Of a stretch of DNA of 42,868 nucleotides, positions 1 to 8,111 are shown in pieces. Below the pieces are notes generated by a model. It did not search any database, was not told where the DNA came from, and saw only the letters and a program-made list of their open reading frames with translations. Location of the stretch: positions 1 to 42,868 of the forward strand of contig JALJEE010002498.1 of the NCBI GenBank assembly GCA_023231475.1, given 5' to 3'. Both the position numbers and the translations under genes were made by a program. This stretch comes from Seison nebaliae (Eukaryota; Rotifera; Pararotatoria; Seisonacea; Seisonidae). Within the stretch, counting starts at the first letter, position 1, and each line of letters opens with the position of its first letter.

Positions 1-455
1 ACTATTCCAATTGAATTTATATTTCGAAGGCCACATAGTAAATCCTTCATGATGTTTACTTCCCATCACTATATATTTGGCACCAGCTGATTTGAATATA
101 TCAACCCATTCGGAAGCATTGAAAAATGATGCCGTAAATTCTGGAGCGAAATCCGCATATGTAAAATCAGGTTTATAATTCTCTCTCATGAATTGGACAA
201 AAACTGTTGAATTCGATTTCCAATCTCTCCAGAACCATTCTGTCTTAAAACTGGGAACTTTAAGAAAATACTTCAGATTTTTCCAATTGAGCAATAATTT
301 AGTTAACCTGAATAAAGTCCCCAATGAATAAATATTCCAATTTTCCCCTCATCATACCATTGAGGTATCGGATGAGAATCCAATGATTCCCATGTCGGTT
401 CATATTTGCAGTTTGTGGTAACAATTAAGAAAGTAATAATGCTTAAAATAATCAT
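1..455 (-). CDS. alpha-L-fucosidase (GH29), N-terminal part, secreted
   Basis: This is the 5' part of a glycoside hydrolase family 29 gene; these enzymes remove terminal L-fucose from glycoconjugates in lysosomes or secretions. Reading from the ATG at 455, exon 1 (455-308) encodes a hydrophobic signal peptide of about 17 residues ([16 protein letters not shown]) and then the family segment [18 protein letters not shown] 50-bp GT-AG intron (307-258) leads in phase into exon 2 (257-1). That exon encodes [29 protein letters not shown] and the family motif [11 protein letters not shown]. The reading frame is open at the left edge after about 134 residues. The region with the catalytic nucleophile therefore lies outside the window and activity cannot be judged. 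The next gene upstream on the same strand ends 287 bp away, so the promoter probably lies in 456-742. Confidence 0.93.
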
Positions 456-742
456 TATTTGACACCTATTTTATTTACTTGACAACAATTTTATAAATGT
501 GAATAATACTATTTTTGAATATATTTGAATAAAAACTTATTTAAATTGTAGAAGCTTTTCCTCACACTTCTCTGTACTCTATCCTTTTAAACTAAAACGT
601 ATTTTTAACAAAGGAGAAATATAAACTTATATAATCAATTTATTTTATCATCAAAAAAATGATTCACAATCTTTATTTTATACGAAATTCATATTTATGT
701 TTAGAGAAAAACTTTTGTATCATTATGATATTCAGAATAAAA

Positions 743-1258
743 TTAACAAGACTCTTCGAATTCCGATAATTTTTCTATAAGTTTTCCAAATCTTTCTTTC
801 TTCTTGTTTAACAGATTTTTTGCTTCGTCGAATTTAGCCCAAGTATATTGTTCATGTTCATGGCTGACATCTAGTTTCTTATCTTCCTTCAATTCTCCAA
901 AATAGAAAGTTACATGAACTATTTCATCATCTTTCTCATAACAGTAAATGACAGGTGGATTTGGTAAGAGATAAATATGTTTTTTCTTCAATCCCGTTTC
1001 TTCTTTTATTTCTCGATAAGCTGTGGCTAGAGCATTCTTATCATCATCGTCTTTTCGTCCTTTGGGTGGAGACCAATTATCTGATTTTCCTTTTTTCTGG
1101 TACAGCAAATATTCTTTTTTGGATCCATCTCTGCGAAATATTACGATGCCAGAGACATAACGATGTTTGCTGGACTTTGACTCCATTTGCGGAAATAATG
1201 TGAATAAAGAAATTAATGCCAAAGAACTGACAAGACAAAGTCTTATTGTTACGACCAT
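743..1258 (-). CDS. Nudix hydrolase, Ap4A-hydrolase (NUDT2)-like, with signal-peptide-like N-terminus
   Basis: This is a single-exon Nudix protein of 171 residues. Segments resemble diadenosine tetraphosphate hydrolase: DNWSPPKG before the Nudix helix, AYREIKEETGL as the metal-binding REUxEExGU core, and SHEHEQYTWAKFDEA matching the NUDT2 C-terminal part. Family enzymes cleave Ap4A or other nucleoside diphosphate derivatives using divalent cations. Two things are odd. Residues 1-25 (MVVTIRLCLVSSLALISLF...) form a basic-then-hydrophobic stretch typical of a signal peptide, while NUDT2 is normally a cytosolic protein of about 150 residues without one. The spacing between the Nudix Gly and the RE pair is also one residue longer than consensus, in an Asp-rich loop (KGRKDDDDKNALATAYRE). 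A second ATG at Met25, after the hydrophobic stretch, would give a cytosolic form. The Nudix assignment is firm; the substrate is inferred. Confidence 0.88.
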   Translation of the reverse strand: MVVTIRLCLVSSLALISLFTLFPQMESKSSKHRYVSGIVIFRRDGSKKEYLLYQKKGKSDNWSPPKGRKDDDDKNALATAYREIKEETGLKKKHIYLLPNPPVIYCYEKDDEIVHVTFYFGELKEDKKLDVSHEHEQYTWAKFDEAKNLLNKKKERFGKLIEKLSEFEESC

Positions 1259-1881
1259 TTTTTTTATAAATCTTCTAAATTTCGAAAGTTAATTGTGTAG
1301 AAGGAAAACTCGAATTAAATTATTTAGCGTTCTTCTTTCTTCTAATTTATAGTTATTCATTCGTAAGTTACGTTCATTTTATGATTCATGAACATCAAAT
1401 ATCATTGTTTGGTGACTATCTCCATAATAAAGCCTTAAACAAATATTATTCGCTTTCATATACACATCTATCTCATTCATTCATTTTTCTGATAGCACGC
1501 CCTAGTCTATAAAACGTGGTAAAATTATGATAAAATTAAAACTTTTCTAGTACAAACTGTAGAAAAATCATGAAAAATATACAAGAAAATATGGTGCAAA
1601 ATGTCATATTTTTTTCGTTTTTCCATGGTAAAATGTGGAAAATCATAATTTTCAATTAAAATGTACATTACGAAATAATTTAACTACAAATCATAATTTG
1701 AAAAACATTTAAACTATGAAATGCGAATCTCTAATAATTTTTTTCAATTATTGAAATATATAAATTGAATTAAATGAAAGGAAGTAAATAAAAATTTATA
1801 GAAATGACTACGAAACAAAACAAACGGATCGAATTTCTTAATAAATAATATATACCAAAATGAAATTTTGCATGATCCACC
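1259..1881. promoter_or_regulatory. divergent intergenic region between Nudix and receptor genes
   Basis: This 623-bp AT-rich stretch lies between two genes that point away from each other, so it should carry both promoters. I see no coding frame, tRNA or clear repeat. The receptor start at 1882 sits in a good Kozak-like context (CCACCATGA). Confidence 0.5.
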
Positions 1882-3641
1882 ATGATAACCATAAATTCCC
1901 CTTCACTTCTCGTAATAATAATATCTGGTAATACATGTACAATGACTGATTGGAGGATCGGTATTAAAGTTAGTAGAGATTTTAGATTAAAATTTTCAAA
2001 ATATTAAAATTTCCTATCGATAGATCACTCCTCCATATGTCATGAGAATAAAAAATTCTACCAAATTTTATGGTTTAGCCATAGATCTTTTGACGAAAAT
2101 TTGCAACATGCTAAATGTGACGTTAGATAAATTTATTGAATAACTTAGATAACATTTTTAATAGATATGAATTGGAGCAACATAACTTCCTCGGATCTTA
2201 TATTATTAAAGAGAAAAGATATTTTGGAATTGCAAAACATCTTCATGACAATGTTAATTTATGAATAAATGAGTAATTAATTTGAAAATTATATTGTAGG
2301 ATATTGATGTGGCTGCCGTACCATGGTCAATATTAATAGAACGGTTTGCTGCCCTCAAATTTACCACGCCTATTTTTTCAGATTCGTTTGGCATTATGAC
2401 ATTAAGAAGAAATGGATCCAATCAATACGATGTGTTGAAAGTCTCATAAACTTTTCTTTCAAATTAATCGCTGTTTAGGTTTTAAAACCATTCTCCTTCA
2501 AATTGTGGATTGTATCTCTAATAATAACAACGACAATAACAATAATTCTCTATTGTTTATTGAGTTATGAGAACCGTTTTATTATCAGTCGATTGAAATT
2601 GGAATCGAGAATATTTCGGAAGTTTCATTAAAATTTTTATCATTTCTTTCATTGACGAATTTTTCGTGAAAGTAACACAGAAGGGAAATTACGTAGAGCG
2701 TTTATGTTCACATTCGGAAAATTTTTTAAACAAAGTTTGTTGAAAATGATTTGAAAATTCCAAAAAATAAATTAATGTCAAATAGATGTGGAATTGGAAC
2801 CGAACGCGTCAAGTACTCGTTTTGTAGTTGGATCTTGGTCATTTGTCACTTTCATCACAACTGCATGTTATACTGCAAGTTTAACGGCCAACTTAACAAT
2901 AAACAAACCTGTACGACAAATTAATAGCTTGGATGATATAATTCTTATGGATTATACGGTTAGTATGACTCAAACGGCACGAAATATCCTCAAAGTTATT
3001 ACTATTATAACTATCATTTTCAACTATTTCATTATTCATTCAACTCATTTCCATTATGCGATAGATGTCAAACCAATCAATTTATCAGAAAATATTAAAA
3101 CAATGGAAATTTAAAAAGTATAAGACATTCAATACAGTAGCAAGGGCAGCAAGTTTCGTGAAACGAGTACCTAATCATGCAGTCATTATGGACTATTCTC
3201 AACTATTGTTTGTGAAATTGTCTTATTAAGAAATGTTCAATTTATTTTAGATATTTATCCTATTTAGATTGTGATTTATATTTGGCGAAAGAGAGATTCC
3301 AATATGTCAGTATCGCTTTCGCCACTTCATATCAATTTAAACAACTCGACCAACTGAATAAGTTGTTACAAAAATCTTTCGTAGAATTTTTATTTTATAT
3401 AATTTTATGTTCCAGAATTCTTCAATTGAACGAGAATGGATATACTCGACATTTGGTCAACGTTTATTGGCAACCTAGTGTATGTGGCGGAATACAATCA
3501 GTCGATCTCCATACCACCACAATGGAACAAGTAATCGGAGCATTTGCGCTATTAATTATTGGAGCTATTTGTTCTTCAATCGTATTAATTATCGAATTGA
3601 TATACGATTACGGAATGCGAAGAAAATTGAGAAAATCTTAA
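1882..3641 (+). CDS. ionotropic glutamate receptor / IR-type channel 1 (10 exons, no amino-terminal domain)
   Basis: Predicted ligand-gated cation channel of the iGluR/IR family. Exons: 1882-1968, 2024-2121, 2165-2252, 2300-2440, 2479-2621, 2673-2734, 2786-2994, 3065-3207, 3251-3361 and 3416-3641. All junctions are GT-AG and in phase, giving 435 residues. A signal-peptide-like start (MITINSPSLLVIIISG) leads directly into S1 (DWRIGIK, ITPPYVM, GLAIDLL), so the large amino-terminal domain is absent. S1 contains AVPWSILIERFAALKFTTP, where the Arg aligns with the ligand-binding Arg of iGluRs. Then come M1 (VLKPFSFKLWIV...), the pore loop (FTFGKFFKQN), M3 (CYTASLTANLTI, compare SYTANLAAFLT), S2 (HAVIMDYSQLL, with an acidic residue near the ligand site; DCDLYLAKERF), and M4 (GAFALLIIGAICSSIVLIIEL). 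AATAAA lies 41 bp after the stop. Ligand and ion selectivity cannot be read from sequence; a chemosensory role is inference. Confidence 0.88.
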
Positions 3642-3787
3642 TTAAATTCTTGTTTGAGAACTTTATCATTTCGTGTTACTAAATAAATAAAATTGTTCAT
3701 AGTGTATTAAAATATCGTCATCAATATTCTTCTAATAATTCACTTTTTTTCTTCTTTACTTTCAAAATTTTTCGGTGATGAAATATT

Positions 3788-5472
3788 ATGATAAACAAGA
3801 AGGAACATAAAATTTTCAAAGTTGCAGTAGGAGTTTACACATTTTTTTTTAAAATTTCCAATAAAGTTTGGTTAAATTAAAAAATGTTCAATCGTATAGA
3901 ATGCACCTCCATATACTTCCTATGAAGGAGATGATGTTTTCGGATTTGCTATTGATATTATGAACAATATCTGCAACACCTTAAAAATTTCATGTGAGAT
4001 AAAGAAATATAACGAATTCGGTCATCATTATTTGAAGAATCATTCATACACCGAAATTATCGATGGTTTGCGTAACGATGTTATTTTTTTATAATTTCAA
4101 TGATTTCCCTAATTTAATAGCAGTTAGTCGATTTTACGGTCGGACCATGGTCAATAACAAATGAACGACTCTCTGCCATAAATTTTACCGTCCCGCTTCT
4201 TGCCGAATCGTTAGGTATTCTAACTCTACGTCGCAATGATACTGATGTAAAAGGATATTTTAAGGTTGTGTCGATGAAATAATAAATTCAAATTCTCTTA
4301 TTAATTAATAATTAATTCTCTTCAAAGATATTTCGACCATTTCATTATCATTTATGGATAACTTGTTTAGTCGCTACAATCATCATAACAATTTTCACTT
4401 ATTTGTTATTGGTATATGAGAATCGTTATGTTGTTCCAAAATTAAACGATAATCACCAACACATTATTGAGTTTGATATCATTTTCTTTTCAATTATATA
4501 TATTATTCTTATAGTAATTCAGAAGGGAAATTTCGTCGTTCTGTTGCATTTGCATTTGGTAAATTTCTCAAACAAAGTTTAAATTTTTTTTTGGGGTTTT
4601 CGAAGAATTTTTTCAAATTGAAAAAGATGTGGCATTAGAACCAAATTCCTTTCCAACACGAATTATTGTGGGAATGTGGTGGTTTATTAGTCTGGTAATC
4701 ATGTCGTGTTATACAGCCAATTTGACGGCAAACTTGGCGATTAAGTCATCACCAATTTCAATAAACACTTTATCTGACATTCTTAAATTTGGTTATTCGA
4801 TTGGCATTTATCCTGGATCATTTTTCCAAAAATTTTTCCAAGTTTATCTTAATTTCATTTAAGTTATTTATATTTCTCAACCTGATTTCTCAAACATGAA
4901 CAGAAAGAATTGGGAGATACTTCAGAAATATTTCAGAAATCCATTATTGAAAGAAATAAATTAGTTTATCTCGGAAGTCAAGAGGAAGTGGTGGACAAAC
5001 TGCGAACTATACCTGATTTTGCAGTGATTCTCGATTATTCACAATTAGAGTTAATTTTAAATTCTCATAATTATTTTTTATGAATTCTTATTAGATATAT
5101 TGCAGTAGAAAATTGTGACTTATATTTGGGCGAGCAACGTTTCCTCCCTACCAGTACAGCGTTTGCCGTTTCATCGTCATTTCCTTATTTGAAAGAAGTG
5201 AATGAAATGTTAAATTCAGTAATTAATAACATTAAAATAAAATTGAATGAAGTATATTAAATATGCAAACAACAGGAATGATGAAACTTTATAGAGATCG
5301 ATATTGGAAGAAAAATGAATGTGACGAATCGTTTCAAGAGAATATCGATATCGTAAATTTCGATCAATTCTACTCAGTTTTTCTTTTTCTAATATTTGGA
5401 TTTGTTGTCTCAACGATTGTTTTGACATTTGAATGGATATATTTTTATTTAAATAAATGGAAACAAAAATGA
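3788..5472 (+). CDS. ionotropic glutamate receptor / IR-type channel 2, tandem paralogue with defective last junction
   Basis: Second member of the tandem receptor pair, starting 146 bp after the first ends. Exons: 3788-3832, 3900-4079, 4124-4264, 4328-4470, 4515-4576, 4627-4841, 4904-5049 and 5095-5218, then a last exon near 5266-5472. Visible parts are S1 (NAPPYTSYEGDDVFGFAIDI; VDFTVGPWSITNERLSAINF with the binding Arg), M1 (FRPFHYHLWITC...), pore loop (FAFGKFLKQN), M3 (CYTANLTANLAI), S2 (FAVILDYSQLEY; NCDLYLGEQRF) and M4 (YSVFLFLIFGFVVSTIVL). Most junctions match gene 1 exactly; gene 1 has one extra intron in S1. The last intron has a donor at 5219, but its only nearby AG (5274-5275) leaves the M4 exon out of frame with an immediate stop. 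Alignment to gene 1 predicts an exon start at 5266, which follows TG rather than AG. The start at 3788 gives no signal peptide, so a first exon may be missing. It may be a decaying gene. Confidence 0.8.
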
Positions 5473-5579
5473 AAAAATTCCTTATGTGAAATATTTCGTA
5501 CAAATTTATCTTTTATTATGAAACTTGCGAAATGTTGACCCTCTTCGAAATGGTTGAATGATTGAAGATGATTAGGTAA

Positions 5580-6116
5580 TTATATTCTGGATTTAAACAT
5601 ATCACTCAACAATTTTATTTCTTTTCCATCTTCATCCTCTTCAATTTCACACATTTTATCAGTGAACTTTATAAAACGCTTTCTTTTCGTATTATCTATT
5701 ATCGTCCATTTTTCGCTTTCTTCCTTTTCCAAATTCTTCTTTATTTTCTCCTTCTTCCTTTCAGATTTGACGGAGGGAGATGTTGAATTAGATTCATTGC
5801 AATTATTTAATTCTTCTTCCTTTTGTTTCCGTAAATGTGTCAAGAAATGATCATGTACCGTTTGATGAGTGGTATGCAAGATGTGTTGATCAGAACACGT
5901 TAGTTCATGCGTGTCAATGTCTTTTGGTTTGATTCGATGCAAAACATTGAAACGACAACTGACTAAATGATCGGCCGGATAATGTTTTTGGCATCGAACG
6001 ATATGTCGAATTAAACGTCCTTGTTGCATTCGATGTTCCTTGTTATATGGACAAGTGACAATTTTAGTTTTTTCATATTTCTTCGAATTTAGATCAACTA
6101 ACTCACTCATATTCAA
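5580..6116 (-). CDS. GTSF1-like double CHHC zinc-finger protein
   Basis: Single-exon protein of 178 residues with two perfect CHHC zinc fingers of the C-x5-H-x9-H-x3-C type. The ligands are C22/H28/H38/C42 (CPYNKEHRM...HIVRC) and C54/H60/H70/C74 (CRFNVLHRI...HELTC). The 11-residue linker and the CPYNKEH/CRFN-LH pattern are those of gametocyte-specific factor 1 (Drosophila Asterix). In known animals this protein binds RNA and works with Piwi-clade Argonautes in nuclear transcriptional silencing. CHHC fingers also occur in U11-48K and some tRNA methyltransferases, but two in tandem at the N-terminus favour GTSF1. The remainder (about 100-178) is charged and low in complexity, with KSERKKEKIKKN and acidic runs, like the disordered GTSF1 tail. 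It ends 107 bp from the converging receptor gene 2. Confidence 0.87.
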   Translation of the reverse strand: MNMSELVDLNSKKYEKTKIVTCPYNKEHRMQQGRLIRHIVRCQKHYPADHLVSCRFNVLHRIKPKDIDTHELTCSDQHILHTTHQTVHDHFLTHLRKQKEEELNNCNESNSTSPSVKSERKKEKIKKNLEKEESEKWTIIDNTKRKRFIKFTDKMCEIEEDEDGKEIKLLSDMFKSRI

Positions 6117-6329
6117 TTCCGTTTTATCTCATTCGTTTACATCAAGTTGAAATACTAATTGAATGAAGTTAAAATAATTTTAAATATAACTTTAAAAGAT
6201 GAAATGTTTCAAAATCATGTTTCTAATCGAAAGCTTTATTAATTTTGTTTTGTACTTTCGAATTAAAAACTTTGAAAAAAATTTATTTTGAAGTCAATCA
6301 AAAATTTTGGTAACAAAATTTTCACTTAA

Positions 6330-6930
6330 AATTCGTGTTCTTTCCGAATTCGTGTTTTCTCTTCACTTGTCCTCCCATTATATGGACTCGACTCACTATT
6401 ATTCATCTTCAACAGCTCATTCCTCAGAATGGACCGAACTTATACCAACATCGTCCGTCGACTTATTGGCTGTTTCCGAAGAATTAATCGGAATCTTATT
6501 TTCGCAGTCACCGATATTCCTCCATTTCCTATTTTATATTGTCGACGCATGTTCCGCGTCCTAGACAACTTTTCGTCGTCGGAACTCTTCCCTGACATCT
6601 CATCTTTCATTCAACGCTGTATCACATCGAATCATTCTATCTCTTCTCACAGCATCGTATATTATTCGATAAACCACTCACCTCTTTCTACTGAATTTCA
6701 TGAGTTCATCTTCTCGTTCTCATCAGTGTCTCGGTTACGTGATGAACAGGTACCCACCCTAAATTCTGCCAAGACCCTGATAGAAACAAATCAGTCTAGC
6801 GCTTTGAGGATTCTCCTCGAGAGTGTCGTTTGAATTGTCCCTATATGGGAATTTACAGATTTAATTTATATTTTTTTTCTTTCTTTCTTTCCTTCTTTAA
6901 ATATATAAATAAATAAATAAAATTTAATAT
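6330..6930 (+). mobile_element. 5'-truncated non-LTR retrotransposon (LINE) remnant
   Basis: A stretch clearly richer in G+C than its surroundings carries a frame open from about 6330 to the stop at 6833. It contains LPLYGLDSLLFIFNSSFLRM, DRTYTNIVRRLIG and FAVTDIPPFPILYCRRMF. This order (a YG[LA]-type motif, then Leu- and Arg-rich helices with RR(I/L)(L/I)G, then a short hydrophobic-Pro-Pro segment) resembles the region after the reverse transcriptase domain in LINE-type polyproteins. After the stop come a pyrimidine-rich tract (6868-6898) and an AATAAATAAATAAATAAAAT tail (about 6904-6923), as expected for a LINE 3' end. No RT catalytic motif or endonuclease is present, so it is a dead fragment. 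I did not identify the clade or a target-site duplication. It could instead be an unrelated hypothetical gene. Confidence 0.45.
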
Positions 6931-7370
6931 TTAATATAATAATAAAATGATATTATATCTTCTTAAATGAAAACACTGTTTATACAACTCTTTTATACAC
7001 CACGTTTTAAACGGTGTAAGAAACACTCAAAATTAACAATTTCTTCAAACTCTTTTTTATAGGATTTTTATATGAAATTTGTTTATTATCAACAAAAGAA
7101 CAAATTAAAAAAGTTAATTGGAATAGAAACTTCTTAAGTAATTATATATTAATATTAATTATATCGGTAGGTTGGGGTGATTACAAAAAAAAAAGAATTT
7201 GATACAAAATTTGATTAAATATGTTATATCCATAAGAATGCAAAATTAATAATTATAATAATAACTTTTTATTATCTTATTTGATGAGTTTCTTTTAGTA
7301 TTATAATTCTGATATTAGATTCATTGATGATATAATATTGATTCATTAGAGACATTCGAAATGCATTTAA
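6834..7370. other. non-coding stretch between retroelement frame and RRM gene
   Basis: It holds the pyrimidine tract and AAAT-repeat tail of the presumed LINE fragment, then AT-rich sequence. A short imperfect hairpin lies near 6996-7020 (TACACCACGTTT / AAACGGTGTA). No gene is visible. Confidence 0.5.
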
Positions 7371-8111
7371 TCATTTTTCACCAATGTTTTTATATTTATC
7401 ATATGTCGAATAAGTCTTACCTTTATCAGGTGCAAAATAAATTGAAATTTTTTCCCCGTTCAAGTATCTATGACTGAATTTCTTGACAGCTTCGATAGCA
7501 GATTGTATATCTCTGTAAATCACGTAGCAGGATGAGTATTTTTCAGTTACAATTAAGTTTATTGACACAATTGAACCGAGGACACCGAATGTATTCCAAC
7601 ATTCATCCACGCTAATAGTTGTTGGCATATTCTTTATTATAATTCGATTATTCGGATCAAAGCGTTGTTCGGTAAGATAATATTCATCCTGTCGTAAGTT
7701 TTCATTCTTATTTTTGTCCATTCGATCGATAATTTCACTAGTTTCCGTAGAGTATCGTACAGATAATTTAAATACTTCATTATCGCGATTTCTTTGATAA
7801 CTCTTTCCATTCTCGTTCATAATACATTCGTCTGCCGATTTTCTATTCTCAAACGTGATTGTGGCTAGATTATATGGCATTTTTCGATTCATCTCAATAC
7901 GCAAAAGGTTTCCATAAATCGAAAACTTATCAAAAAGATTCTCTTCATTTATGTCATCATCATATCCCACTATTTGTACTTTGTACGACACTGTTGATGT
8001 CTTCTTATCTTCATATTCAATTTTCGTTATTTCATTACTTAATTCTTCCAGATTTTTTAAACTATTGTTCGATGATAATGTGGAGAAATGTTTCATTCCG
8101 AATCCATCCAT
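7371..8111 (-). CDS. divergent two-RRM RNA-binding protein
   Basis: Single-exon protein of 246 residues with two RNA recognition motifs. RRM1 (about 44-121) has an RNP2-like strand (VQIVGY) and a degenerate RNP1 (NLATITFENR). RRM2 (about 156-227) has IIIKNM as RNP2, SCYVIYRDIQSAIEAVKKF as RNP1 plus the following helix, and a final strand EKISIYFAP. The aromatic positions usual in RNP1 are only partly kept, so RNA contacts may be altered. No RS, RGG or zinc-finger region is present. The first 40 residues are polar and probably disordered. The fold assignment is good, but I do not recognise an orthologue. It is the last dense gene before a long gene-poor stretch. Confidence 0.78.
   Translation of the reverse strand: MDGFGMKHFSTLSSNNSLKNLEELSNEITKIEYEDKKTSTVSYKVQIVGYDDDINEENLFDKFSIYGNLLRIEMNRKMPYNLATITFENRKSADECIMNENGKSYQRNRDNEVFKLSVRYSTETSEIIDRMDKNKNENLRQDEYYLTEQRFDPNNRIIIKNMPTTISVDECWNTFGVLGSIVSINLIVTEKYSSCYVIYRDIQSAIEAVKKFSHRYLNGEKISIYFAPDKGKTYSTYDKYKNIGEK

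Noticed and set aside
955-1203. Plus-strand frame of 82 codons overlapping the Nudix gene
   Set aside because: It is the antisense shadow of a clear Nudix coding sequence and has no family features.
5216-5503. Minus-strand frame over the end of receptor 2
   Set aside because: It overlaps the M4 exon, whose transmembrane sequence is recognisable on the plus strand. The minus frame looks random.
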